DNA from: Bufo bufo | Lineage: Eukaryota > Chordata > Amphibia > Anura > Bufonidae | Direction of reading: 5' to 3' | Assembly: GCF_905171765.1 (NCBI RefSeq) | Contig: NC_053390.1 | Span: 585,554,471 to 585,618,470 of the forward strand | DNA length: 64,000 nucleotides | Shown here: positions 32,048 to 42,217 of the stretch, piece by piece | How positions within the stretch are numbered: position 1 is the first letter of the stretch | Layout: the number at the start of each line of letters is the position of its first letter | The notes under the pieces: generated by a model | Database searches by the model: none | Seen by the model: the letters and a program-made list of their open reading frames with translations, nothing else | Told to the model about the DNA's origin: nothing | Position numbers and translations under genes: made by a program

Positions 32048-32746
32048 AGGGTTTCTATCACTTCGTTTCACATAATTAGCTGTCAGACACTAGCGATCCG
32101 CTAGTGTCTGCTTTGCCAAACCATCCTAATAGAATTGCTTTTGGGGCAGCCGTTTTGCTAAAAAAAGAACTTATATCGATATGCTAATGAGCCTCTAGGT
32201 GCTATGGGGGCGTCATTAGCACCTAGAGGCTCCGACTACCTTCACAAACTGCCGCCGCCCAGCGCGTCCCTCCAGCCCGCCCATCTCCTCCTGAATGCGA
32301 TCCTCCCTGTGAGCGCCTGTATTCGGCGCATGCGCAGTGAATGTCTGACCGCTTCCCTGCTCAGACATCTCCACTGCGCCTGCGCCGATGACGTCATAGT
32401 GCTCCGAGGAACAGGCGCAGTGGAGATGTCTGAGCAGGGAAGCGGTCAGACATTCACTGCACATGCGCCGAATACATACGTTCACAGGGAGGATCGCATT
32501 CCGGAGGAGATGGGCGGGCTGGAGGGACGCGCTGGGCGGCGGCAGTTTGTGAAGGTAGACCGAGCCTCTAGGTGCTAATGACGCCCCCATAGCACCTAGA
32601 GGCTCATTAGCATATCGATATAAGTTCTTTTTTTAGCAAAACGGCTGCCCCAAAACCTATCATATTAGGATAGTTTGGTAGAGCAGACACTAGCGGATCG
32701 CTAGTGTCTGACAGCTAATTATGTGAAACGAAGTGATAGAAACCCT
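32048..32746. mobile_element. TTAA MITE (T2/Kolobok-like), 699 bp palindrome
   Basis: AGGGTTTCTATCACTTCGTT at the left and its complement at the right, with TTAA outside both ends (32044-32047, 32747-32750). Nearly full-length foldback: CTAGGTGCTATGGGGGCGTC and CGCTGGGCGGCGGCAGTTTG appear in both orientations. The mirror-image 124-codon open frames on opposite strands are by-products. Confidence 0.92.
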
Positions 32747-33237
32747 TTAAGGTTAAAATACAGATAAAGGTATGTTGTACAGTAAAGGAGATATAAGTGA
32801 GCTGTAGAGCCAATAATCGTTGGTTATCTGGTGCCGCGATGGGTAGAGCCTCAGGGTTGTGTGCGCTATTGGAAATGTGCATCAGCACTTCAGCGAGACG
32901 CGTCACGTGTATCAGGCAGCGCGCTCTTTACATAGAGTGAGCCGGCTGATAGGAAAATGCGGTGCATGCGCACTGAAGTACAGAGCGTGTCATGCCTCGC
33001 ACTGGGCTGAGACAGAGTTGAAGCGCTTTGCCTGGTGTATTGCGAAGAAGGGAGGAGCGGAATCGCTATTAGTGTCACTGACAGAAAAAAAGGGGGAAGG
33101 ACAAATGAATGTATATAGTGATGTATATAATAGGAATGTTTAATGTAAGTAAAATGGTGGTGATGAATAGTGGTACTGAATATGTGACCTTACAAAGGAT
33201 ACTCCAGGAGTCACCAGGGTTCCATAATTAAATCATG

Positions 33238-34170
33238 GTGACCAAAGAACAATCAGGCATTCTGACAACTGACCTGTACAAGAAACCCACAGACCGCAAC
33301 AACCTTTTACATTTCTCTAGCTTCCACCCTTATAACACGAAAAAGTCTCACAATTTTAGCGGGTACGTCGGATTGTGAAGACTGACCCCCTATGACAAAC
33401 AAGACTATCAGAAATGGAACTACGTTTTTCGTAAAGGGGCTACCCTTCACGTCTACTCCAAAATACCGCAACACCACATACCCCCAAATCCATATGCAAA
33501 ACTACACAGATCCCGTTCGTACATACCTTTCACCCAAGTACAAATAAGTTCTTAAATAGCGTCAGGAATCATTGGTCAACTTTACAAAAAGCATACCCGA
33601 GATAACAGAATTCAAGAACTCCGTACTCTCGTGCACCCGTCGCCCTAAGAATCTCTGAGACCTACTAGTCAAAGCAGACATTAGATCAGCCAAAATTGCC
33701 CCCAGACAGACCTTTCTCCAGACACAAAAAAGAGGTACTTTCCCATGCGTGCACTGCATGCAATGTTCCAATGTCATAAAAGGTTGCCAATTTTATCACC
33801 CAAAATCAGGAAAAAGCTTTCTGATTCAAGTTTATTTACGTGCAACTCCTCATTTGTAATCTATCTATTGAAGTGTCCCTGTGGCAAGGTGTAGGTAGGA
33901 GAGACAACACAGAAGATCCGTGACCGAATATGCCAACACAAGTCCAACATTAGGAGAAAAAACCTGCTATTACCTGTACCAGCACACTTCAACTCGGCAG
34001 GTCACAATCTCTCTCAATTAAAATACAAAGTTATTGATCATGTAACACCTAACAGAAGAGGCGGCGATAGAATCAGACATCTTAAAACCAGAGAAGCTTT
34101 CTGGATACATAAACTGGATAGCCTGGAACCCAGGGGGTTAAATAGAGAGTACGAGATCCAGAATTTGTTA
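33238..34170 (+). pseudogene. PLE-2 C-terminal RT / GIY-YIG remnant
   Basis: The frame from 33238 reads TKEQSGILTTDLYKKPTDRN and NLLHFSSFHPYNTKKS, the segment just after the RT catalytic core of Penelope proteins. After stops and shifts, a GIY-YIG-like block appears near 33865-33930 (YLLKCPCGKV, stop, VGETTQKIRDRICQH), then NRRGGDRIRHLKTREAFWIH and a terminal EYEIQNLL before a stop at about 34170. Most of the RT is missing and several stops are present. It is diverged from PLE-1, so two distinct Penelope lineages are represented. Confidence 0.82.
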
Positions 34171-34608
34171 TAAGGGGGATAGTGTTTGACGTCAACAGAT
34201 AAGGTTAACAACATCCGGAACGGATATGAATTAATGTATATGAGAACCATTACTTCTATATGTATATACTGTATCACTGGGCAATTCTTTGATCCTTCTT
34301 TTTTTCTTTATTCCAGATTTAATTATGGAGCCCTGGTGCCTCCTGGAGTATCCTTTGTAAGGTCACATATTCATTACCACTATTCATCACCACCATTTTA
34401 CTTACATTAAACATACGTACCTATTATATACATCACTATATACATTCATTTGTCCTTCCCCTTTTTTTCCTGTCAGTGACACTAATAGCGATTCCGCTCC
34501 TCCCTTAAAGTATCGATCCATTTTGTATACAGGTATACTCTCTACATATAGTAATTCAGCCTTTCTCTCTTTCAAATGCCATCTCTGTTATATGCCATCT
34601 CCAAATAA

Positions 34609-35070
34609 GGCCTCCTGCACACGACCGTTGTGTGCATCCGCATCCGTGGTTCCGTTTTTCATTTTTTTTCGCAGACCCATTGACTTTCAATGGGTCCATG
34701 GAAAAATCGGAAAATGCACCGTTTGGCAGCTGCATCCGTGATCCGTGTTTCCTGGCCGTGAAAAAAATATGACCTGTCTTATTTTTTTCACGGTCAACGG
34801 TTCGCGGACCCATTCAAGTCAATGGGTCCGTGATAAATCACGGATGCACACAAGATTGTCATCCGCGTCCGTGATCCGTGTCCGTGATCCGTGTCCGTTT
34901 TTTCCTATCATTTCAATGGCAAACTTGACAGATTTTTTTTTTCATTTTTCATGTCCGTGGATCCTCCAAAAATCAAGGAAGGCCCACGGAAGAAAAAACG
35001 GGCACGGATCACGGTACAACGGAACCACGTTTTGCGGGACGTTAAAAAATACTGTCGTGTGCAGGAGGCC
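34609..35070. mobile_element. PIF/Harbinger-like MITE, 462 bp, TAA duplication
   Basis: GGCCTCCTGCACACGACCGT at the left, complement GTCGTGTGCAGGAGGCC at the right, TAA on both sides (34606-34608, 35071-35073). It contains CCATTGACTTTCAATGGGTC and related palindromes. Inserted in PLE-2. Confidence 0.92.
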
Positions 35071-35599
35071 TAAATGCGTATTTCCTGGTAAGACAGGGAC
35101 AAAGTAATCCATATACAGGACCCCTTATTGGATATCAGTAATGAGGAAAACTATGCGTTGCTCCCAATGTGAGATAATATGATATATCCTATATTGTACT
35201 TTCTACTTTGATTTTAATTCATTGTTTTGTTTTCATGAGTTTAATTTCCATTAATTTTCATTAGTTTAATTCTCCTTATCTTGTGTGTATAGATATTTAT
35301 ATTCAACCTAGTGTCACCTACTGGACCTCTAGATATGACTTGACACTACTCTAAGATGTGCACAACTTATGTCTACTATATACTGTTTACTATATACTGT
35401 CTAACACACCACTGCTCTGGTGTCACTATATTAATTTTGTGATATTTCTATGTTTTTGCTGTAGTTTGATAAAGACCCTGCGTGGCTGAAACGTCACACC
35501 TGTTCTACACAGCCGCATTTCCTAAATAAAGAATGACGCTTGCATCAACATTGCTGGAGTTTATATTTGTATTACTATTGGGGTGGGAACCCGACTCCA

Positions 35600-36500
35600 A
35601 GCAGAGTGCCACAAAGTTTTTTCTAAAGTCATGTTGCAGCAATATTGATACCAGAGCATTTTGTAAAAAAATTATTCTAATTATAAAATTGTTCCATTTC
35701 ATGTGAGAGAATTGTAATTTTTAATTGTGAGTGCTCCAGAAGTCAGGCAAACAGGTAGGAAAGGGTGCTGACCTGTTCTGGAGCAGAGAAGCAGAAGGAG
35801 GCTTGGCTATAAAGCTTGGGGCTCTATTTAACTTCTGCTCTGTGATTGCATTTTAACAGTTATTATCCATTCTACCTGGTTGCTGTGCTCTTGAGTGTTC
35901 TCTGTGAATATAGTGAGAATATTTTGGTTTTTGACCCAGCTCGTTTGCCCGACCACTCTTCTCATCCTTGCCTGCTACTGTGTTTGACCTTAGACTGTTT
36001 TGTATTGACCTTAGACTGTTTTGTATCTTTTGTCTCGACTTGTTTCTGATATTGAGATTTGGTACTGTTTTGTCTTTGACATTTGACCGCTCTGTTTCTG
36101 ACCCCAGCTAGTACTACTACTCGGCTTGTCTGCTCCACCTGCCAGCAGCTACCCAGTGAATACAAGATTCCCCACCACTTGCAGGGACTGCTCAGAGTTA
36201 ACAAGTTAGTTTCCTGATAGTGGGATCGTTCTTATCAGGGCAGCTATATTGCAGGTCAAGCTCGCCAGCTCTTGTTAAACTGGGTAGCTAGCGCCAAGTC
36301 TGGCTGTGTTTTTCTGTACAGGTTACTTGTGTTCAATCAGTTTTTCTACAGTGGGACACCCCTTTAAACTTTCCTAACATAAAACATTACTGTCACAATT
36401 TCAAGGGACTGTCCGAGATTTACATATTTATGACCCTTCCTAGGATGGAGCATCAATATCAAATCAGTGGGATATCATTCATGGAAGTCCCCACTGATCA
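35600..36500. other. No recognised gene; possible old retroelement remnant
   Basis: Contains a direct duplication TTGACCTTAGACTGTTTTGT at 35987 and 36008, a 'TCTGCTCCACCTGCCAGCAG' stretch, and CACCCCTTTAAAC near 36360 that looks like one end of a TTAA MITE. The composition recalls LTR-retrotransposon non-coding DNA, but no protein domain supports this. Confidence 0.3.
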
Positions 36501-36529
36501 AGTGGTACCTTGGAACCGATTCCAAGTTC

Positions 36530-37029
36530 AGGAAATGTTTTTTTACAGTACAAATTAATTTACTGCGAAGTTATTGCGAGACTTCGCGAAGCAATAACTT
36601 CGGCTCATCTGAGCCAATACGTTCTAATACTGCTGCTCTGTACAGTATTAGAACGAAGCTTATGCAAATCGACTTCTGATGTTTCATCTAAAGTCGATTC
36701 GCTCATCCCTAGATGCTACATCCGAATTAGCCTCGTTCAAACTTCACATTATTACTGTACGGAGATCCGTCTCCTTACAGTATTTAAATGTATGGGCTCT
36801 GATGAGTCGAAGTCAGTTATTCGCAAAGTTGCGCGAAACTACATTGAATAACTTCAATAGTTGATTTTTAAAGTGGAAAACCACTTTAAAACTATGAACC
36901 AAACTCTGCCTCGGTTCCGAGTTCAGTTCCAAATTTTAAAATGATTTTCCACTTTAGAAATCAATTACCGAAGTTATTCAACTAAGTCTCGCGATATGTA
37001 GCATCCGAAGTCCACTTCGCTCATCCCTA
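36530..37029. mobile_element. Foldback repeats with hAT-like TAGGGATGAGCG ends
   Basis: Two right-hand ends read TTCGCTCATCCCTA (finishing at about 36712 and 37029; complement TAGGGATGAGCGAA). Hairpins inside include GCGAAGTTATTG/CAATAACTTCG, TTCTAATACTG/CAGTATTAGAA and AAAGTGGAAAACCACTTT. No coding capacity. The ends resemble hAT-1 (TAGAGATG, GCGAA). Left ends are not clear. Confidence 0.6.
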
Positions 37030-38094
37030 ATACTAAGCACAGCACCATACACTGTATAGCGGCCGTACTCGGTATTGCAGCTCAGTCCGTTTTGAAATCG
37101 CAGACAACCCCTTTAAGTTACAAAGGACTTTGTATTTGTAGGTAGGCAATATCATTATCAGCTCATTACTCGACAGGTCAGTGTATGGCTAACTAAAATA
37201 TTAAATATATAAAATATCAGGGCATTTTTGCGTCTCATATGTAATTTCAGTGTCTTGAAAATCTTTCAAATATTTTGTCTTTAATTAAGAAATAAGCCTG
37301 AGACATCTCAATAAATACACAAACCTTTTCTGCCATCATTTAGCATGCAAAGTAAATCATAAAATAACGCCAGGGCTCATATTCAAGGCAATGGAGACTA
37401 TGCCAAGTGAGCTCGCAGAAGCAGAGGCAGCTTCTTGAGAAGGAGAGTGATGAGTGGGGGTTGTGACAGGGCTTGGTTTGTTAGCTTTACTTCTTAGCAA
37501 TCCTTTCATCAGTGAAGGAAATTGGAGTAAGTTACAAGAGATAACGCACTCATAACCTGGCAAGGTGCAACCATTAGGTATTACCATACAAAGCAAAGAG
37601 GACCCAAATAACATCCACAAATCTCTCCTGGGGTGTAATAAGTGCCCCTATGTTAGCATGCCTCCTAAAGAAGCTTCTGTGTTAGTCCTGAAAGGCTAAC
37701 ACAATAGAAGAAGGACAATAAAAGCAGTGAATGCCGAGGTTGGAGACCCCCCCCCCTCCCTCAGTGCTAAAGGTCCATGCAACTATTCCAGGCTTCATTA
37801 TCCATGAAGGAGTTAAGGGAAGACTGCACACACCTCTGCCTTGGGAGGTTAAGTTTTGCCAGGGTAGGAAGCAGGCAGGGCTGCTTTGCCTGCCTCTCAG
37901 GTGACAAGCCCTCAGGTAGACTGTAAGGTGACATCATCGGGGTGGAGCTGTACGCTGTACAGGTGTCTGCTATAGACAGGTTACTAGCACTGGGACAGCT
38001 GATCTCTGGCAGCGCTGACTCATTCCATTGCTGCATCGCGGGGGCTGCTAAAATAAAACTGTTGGAACCGGAATTACACTATACATGACTGACC
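37030..38094. other. No recognised gene; sequence upstream of a candidate exon
   Basis: Includes GACAACCCCTTTAA near 37082 (MITE end), C-run at 37748, and mostly unique sequence. Open frames on the minus strand (37357-37620, 37767-38036) show no recognisable domain and are not called. If the exon at 38095 is real, its promoter and 5' UTR would lie here; no CpG-rich block is obvious. Confidence 0.35.
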
Positions 38095-38296
38095 ATGGAC
38101 ACCAAGGACCCCAATGGGAAAGATGGCGGGGGGTTCAAGAAGAAGAACTTGACCTTTCTCAAGAGCAGGCTCTATATGTTAGAGAGGAGGAAAACCGATA
38201 CAATTGTGGAACATGCTGTGAATGGGGACCATGGGAACACAGGCACATTGCGCAGGAGTCAATCTGACAGGACGGAGTATAACGAAAAGCTTAAAG
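38095..38296 (+). CDS. Candidate first coding exon of an unidentified host gene
   Basis: An ATG in good context (ACCATGG) opens a 67-codon frame that runs to AAAG/GTAAGG, a near-ideal splice donor, at 38296/38297. The peptide is basic and polar: MDTKDPNGKDGG, then FKKKNLTFLKSRLYMLERRK, DTIVEHAVNGDHGN and LRRSQSDRTEYNEKLK. The LRRSQSDR stretch resembles a phosphorylation-type RxxS motif. It does not look like any transposon protein here, and its composition is coherent for a cytoplasmic regulatory protein's N terminus. I do not recognise the family. A MITE starts 16 bp into the presumed intron. The frame could still be chance. Confidence 0.45.
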
Positions 38297-38312
38297 GTAA
38301 GGGGTACACAGT

Positions 38313-38673
38313 GGGGAATTTATCATGACGGCTATGCTTGAACTCAGTCTGCATTGCCAAAATTTGTGCTAAATTTATCAAATGCTGCAAGTTGTCTGAC
38401 AAGTTTGGCGCATCTTTACACGTAACACTACTTCAGTTTCTTTATACTAAGCTCTTACTGCAATAAGATGGCGTATTTTTTCCAACTTATTAAACAGTCA
38501 CAGTTTTTAAATCTGGTGCACAACTAATAGGTAACCATGCCCTCACTTATCAAATGTGACAAGAGCGGCATAAAATCACAAAAAGTTGCAAATTGTCACA
38601 CAAAAATGTCATGTGCCAAAATTTGCAACTTTTTACAACACTTATTTGGCACAGGGTTTGATAAATTCCCCCC
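38313..38673. mobile_element. MITE with GGGGAATTTATCA ends
   Basis: GGGGAATTTATCA at the left and TGATAAATTCCCC at the right. Internal inverted phrases include CAAAATTTGTGC / GTGCCAAAATTTGCA. Non-coding, about 361 bp. Confidence 0.75.
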
Positions 38674-38884
38674 TTCTGCTTGAAAATTCTCCACCACTTT
38701 GGAGTTATATGTTATTCATTTCATTTGAATATAAATGTGAACGTCATATTGGCCTCAATGTACTTACAGTGTGCGCAAAATAAAGGTTCAGGAAATGATC
38801 TCCTATCAGTATTTATACTGATGTAGAGAGGCTGAGTTTGTCATTTGGCACTGGTCTAAGGTTGACATCAGTGGGTTACACCTG

Positions 38885-39035
38885 CTGCATTATCTCAACT
38901 AAGGTTGTGCAGCTTTTTTGTACCTGATGAAGGGGAGTGATTCCCCGAAACGCATTGTATCGCTGCAATAAAAGATTCTTATTCTGATCCTGGCGACCGG
39001 CTGATGGTAATTCGCGCCATGGGACGTATTTGTCT
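38885..39035 (+). mobile_element. PLE 3'-end fragment (solo)
   Basis: A short block with a hammerhead-like core, CTGATGA at 38934-38940 and GAAA at 38947-38950 around a GGGGA/TCCCC hairpin, followed by AATAAAAGATTCTTATTC. It shares the layout of the other PLE ends in the window but no coding sequence remains. Confidence 0.65.
38930..38980 (+). ncRNA. Hammerhead-ribozyme-like motif (best core in window)
   Basis: CTGATGA, then a 5-bp stem II (GGGGA, loop, TCCCC) and GAAAC match the conserved central part of hammerhead ribozymes, which are known to occur in Penelope-like elements. A convincing stem III with a cleavable UH site, and a paired stem I, could not be drawn, so activity is doubtful. 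Confidence 0.4.
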
Positions 39036-39039
39036 TTTC

Positions 39040-39440
39040 CTGTTATCTCAACTAATGGCTGGTTTACAGGGCCCAGTTGTCGGGCAGATTATCAGGAAAA
39101 TGTTTTACTACAAATGCTCGTTCCCAAAGATCCGCCTGTGTAAAGGTGCCATAGATAACTTAATGAACAAGCTAGTTCATCGGGTGAATTCATCTTTCAT
39201 GCGGACACCTCAATCTTCATTTCTGGGGAATAGATTGCAGCATGTAAACAGCACTCTGCTGTCCAGAAACAATGAATCTGTGAAAGGACAAGTGATAGCA
39301 GTAGACGTCACTTGTCTTCATACAGTGGAAGTGATCACTGTGTGTAAATGCGGCTCTACACCTCCACTGACAAGTTAATTGTCGGGAAGGAACGTTCTTC
39401 CTGATAATTGTCTGCTTGTCGGTACAGTGTAAATGCGCCT
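39040..39440. mobile_element. Old repeat related to 43886-45075 and 50880-51705
   Basis: Shares motif order with those blocks: a 'GGGCAGATTATC' start, AAAGATCCGCCTGTGTAAAG, GAACAAGCTAGTTCATC, AACAATGAATCTG, GATCACTG.GTAAAT, then AATTGTCGGGAAGGAACG and a closing TAAATGCGCCTTAAG. Non-coding; ends approximate. Confidence 0.55.
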
Positions 39441-39443
39441 TAA

Positions 39444-39727
39444 GGGTCCATTCACACGTCCGCAAAATGGGTCCGCATCCGTTCCGCAATTTTGCGGAAC
39501 AGGTGGGACCCATTCATTTTCAATGGGGCCGGAATGTGCCGTCCGCATCCGCATTTGCACTTCCGTTCCGCAAAAAAATTTAACACGTCCTATTCTTGTC
39601 CGCGGACAAGAAAAGGCATTTTCTATGAGACTGCCGGCGATGTGCGGTTCGCAAAATGCAGAACGCACATTGCCGGTGTCCGTGTTTTTCAGATCCACAA
39701 AACACATACGGACGTGTGAATGGACCC
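39444..39727. mobile_element. PIF/Harbinger-like MITE variant (GGGTCCATTCACACG ends)
   Basis: GGGTCCATTCACACGTCCG at the left and CGGACGTGTGAATGGACCC at the right, with CCATTCATTTTCAATGGGGC inside. The left flank is TAA; the right flank is ATA. A sister family to the GGCCTCATGCACACG MITEs. Confidence 0.8.
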
Positions 39728-39759
39728 ATAAGAGTATATAAATATAGACATAATGAGTG

Positions 39760-39993
39760 ACAAATGCAGCTCTGCTTCATGGTTCACAGTAGGCGCAGAG
39801 AGAGTAGAGCCTTTAGGTGTAATGGCAACGCCCCTGTTGCTCCTAGAGGCTAATTTGCATATATTGAAACATCATTTTTCTCAGCAATGCAGGCACATAA
39901 GAACATGGGACCAACACAGATGCCTTCAGCTGCCAAGGGTACATGTAACAGGCCAGCCAGTCTCATAGGTACAAATCTGCTGACAGATGCCCT
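39760..39993. mobile_element. TTAA MITE, left-truncated copy of the 49441-50127 family
   Basis: AATTTGCATATATTGAAACA, GGGACCAACACAGATGCCTT and TCTCATAGGTACAAATCTGC match the right half of the element at 49441-50127 almost word for word. The right end is followed by TTAA (39994-39997). The left end is missing. Confidence 0.75.
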
Positions 39994-40064
39994 TTAACAC
40001 TGTTATACGTAACATAAGTGTATCTAATATTTGTAAAGTGAGGAGGAATAAGATGACAACAAGG

Positions 40065-40350
40065 GTACAGCCACATTGTGCGATCATGTCACAGCACTGT
40101 TGTGTTCCAGTGTCAAGCGACCGAAAGGGCCGCAGCGATCTCTAATTAAAGTAATGAAGACTTCGCTGTTCAGTGGATCTGTGTTGTTAATGGCCGCGCG
40201 GTATTGAACGTGCTGTACGGCTATTAACAGACTCAATGAGCAGCGCAGTCTTCATTAAGTTAATTAGAGCTCGCTGTGGCCCTCTCAACCGATTGGTACT
40301 CGAACACAGCCGTGACATGACCGCGCCGTGTGGTTGGGCCCGAACGGTTA
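40065..40350. repeat. Inverted repeat (MITE-like)
   Basis: The arms pair over GCGATCATGTCACAGC, GGGCCGCAGCGATCTCTAATT and AATGAAGACT, with the loop near 40175-40230. Only the palindrome supports a mobile origin; no target duplication was identified. Confidence 0.6.
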
Positions 40351-40359
40351 CGTTCCGAG

Positions 40360-41080
40360 ATCTTGCACTATAAAACATATAGAAGAAAGCCATGCTGATT
40401 TATTCCGTTTGCTGCAATGCATTATCCAAATGTTCATGGCTGCAGGGGGGATGGAAGGATGTGTCTGTCTGTTGTTGGCATGCACACAGCAGGGGTATGA
40501 AAACTTTTGTGTCTTGGACCATTGTGTTGACTTTCCTACATGTCACTTGCTTTTCCACTTTGCTGTTTGCCTTCCTGTAGTTCCCTAGGATGAAGGAATG
40601 CCTACAAACAAGTAATGCAGTATTGATGGCGTAAACAGGTCTTATTAGTTATAGGCTGCGTACAGTTATGTGCAATGTCGGAGGATGTAGACTGCGTGTG
40701 CTGTAGAAGGGTTCTGTAATCATCTACATGCGACCACATTGACAATAAGCTATTTTGCTTTATACTTATGAAGAATTAAATGCAAATACCTTGTCCGTTG
40801 GTTGTGATGAGGTTTATTTGACAGGCTGAAGGCTTGGCGTCCTATATTCTTTTAAAGGAAAAGTGTTCTATGATTGAAGGTTTTTTTCTAATGAGCTGAT
40901 CAGCAGGGGGTCTGTGGGCTGGACCCCTGGGGTTCAGCTGTGGGCTCTTATAACATTTCCCCTGCAGCAGTTATGTGATATAGCATCACCCAGCACCCAA
41001 TCAATTCACAAGCAGGGTCTGCACTCCCCCTCTCTGACATGCATATACCCTAATAGGATTCAGTAACCAAATACCGCATG
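40360..41080. other. No recognised feature
   Basis: Unique-looking sequence with short open frames of no recognisable content. Confidence 0.45.
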
Positions 41081-41084
41081 TGTT

Positions 41085-41338
41085 ACATGTTGGTTTTGTT
41101 GCAGATTTGATGCGCATTTTACGCAGATCTCACCCTTTGCAATGAAATCCGTATAAAAATAAATCGCATAAACAATTGACATGCTGTGGATTTCTAAATC
41201 CGCACAGCAGGTCATTTTCCACATGGAAAAAAGCTACATTTACGTGAGATTTGTCTAATCCCATACACGTCACTGGTACGGTTTTAGGTGACGATTTTTT
41301 CCTCGTTCATAAACCGCATCGTGTGCAGGTACCCTAAG
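41085..41338. mobile_element. Decayed MITE
   Basis: Contains ATTTGATGCGCATTTTACGC, CCGCACAGCAGGTC and ends in CGTGTGCAGGTACCCTAAG. The right end resembles the GGGTACATGCACACG-type start seen at 18877, so it is probably a worn MITE copy. Confidence 0.45.
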
Positions 41339-41392
41339 ATTGAAAGTGTCTATTCAGCAGAAAAAGCTGTATTTTTGTATAACGTCAAAGGG

Positions 41393-41704
41393 GTTCATTT
41401 ATTAATCTTAATCCCCCTTTAGCAGGCGGTGGATGCTCCGAAACTTATGTATAGACGCCAGCCTCTACATAATTTGGAGTATCCACCGCCTGTCTAAATC
41501 TACGCTAGCTTCCTTGCTGATGTAGATTTAGACCATTTTCTACGCTTAAAACAGGTGTAGAAAATGATAAATGAGATGGGCCTGCCGGCCCGTCCTGGCA
41601 TGAGCAGGGAAAAGTCACAGATTGCCGCGCAAATAACCTTTGCCCACAATCTGCGACAGATATACACCAAAAAGTGGCGTATATCTGTTTGTAAATGACC
41701 CCCA
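41393..41704. mobile_element. MITE of the 'TTTATTAA' family, copy 2
   Basis: GGGGTTCATTTATTAATC at the left and AAATGACCCCC at the right. Shares TTTAGACCATTTTCTACGCT, GGTGTAGAAAATGATAAATG and GGCCTGCCGGCCCGTCC with the copy at 60725-60997. Confidence 0.75.
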
Positions 41705-41715
41705 ATTCATACTAA

Positions 41716-42025
41716 GGCCTCTTGCACACAAACGTTTTTTTTTTTCCGTTTCCGTTCTGTTCTTTTGCGTTCCGTATACGGAACCATTCATTTCAATGGA
41801 TCCGCAAAAAAAACGGAAGGTACTCCATATGCCTTCCGTTTCCGTATTTCGATTTTTCCGTTCCGTTCAAAGATAGAACATGTCCTATTATTGTCCGCAT
41901 ACAGTTCTATCAGGGGCCAGCTGTTCCGTTCCGCAAAAAAAAGATGTCATCCGTATTTTTTGCGGATCCATTTTTTTTCTGAGTGCAAAATACTGAAAAA
42001 CCCATACGGTCGTGTGCAAGAGGCC
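41716..42025. mobile_element. PIF/Harbinger-like MITE, 310 bp, TAA duplication
   Basis: GGCCTCTTGCACACAAACG at the left, complement CGTGTGCAAGAGGCC at the right, TAA on both sides (41713-41715, 42026-42028). Internal CCATTCATTTCAATGGATCC palindrome. Confidence 0.9.
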
Positions 42026-42217
42026 TAAATCTGTGGTGCGCATTCACCTTGTACTCCTAGAATATCTGCTGTATTGGCTGACGTGTCCATAGACTTAAGT
42101 GGCCAAATGTATGCCAAAAGGCTATCCTTTAGTAATATACAGTATTTGGCTGGTTTACGTTAGGCTGATGTCTAGCTCCAAATTAGTGAAAAGAACAGTC
42201 AACTACACTCTTAAATA

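Larger units (their letters stand above)
31892..35575 (+). mobile_element. PLE-2 right part (Penelope-like element)
   Basis: Continues the element interrupted by hAT-1. It contains a hairpin-GAAAC motif near its left side, inverted internal arms (about 31960-32045 and 33049-33233 against 34318-34508 and about 35260-35325), a GIY-YIG coding remnant at 33238-34170, and a 3' end with TTGATAAAGACCCTGCGTGG, GAAACGTCACAC and AATAAAGAATG. Two younger elements interrupt it (32048-32746 and 34609-35070). Confidence 0.8.

Noticed and set aside
32204..32590. Two 124-codon frames on opposite strands with nearly identical peptides
   Set aside because: Mirror images produced by a palindromic TTAA MITE.
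37357..38036. Minus-strand frames of 87 and 89 codons near the candidate exon
   Set aside because: No recognisable domain, no splice or start context, and opposite strand to the exon.
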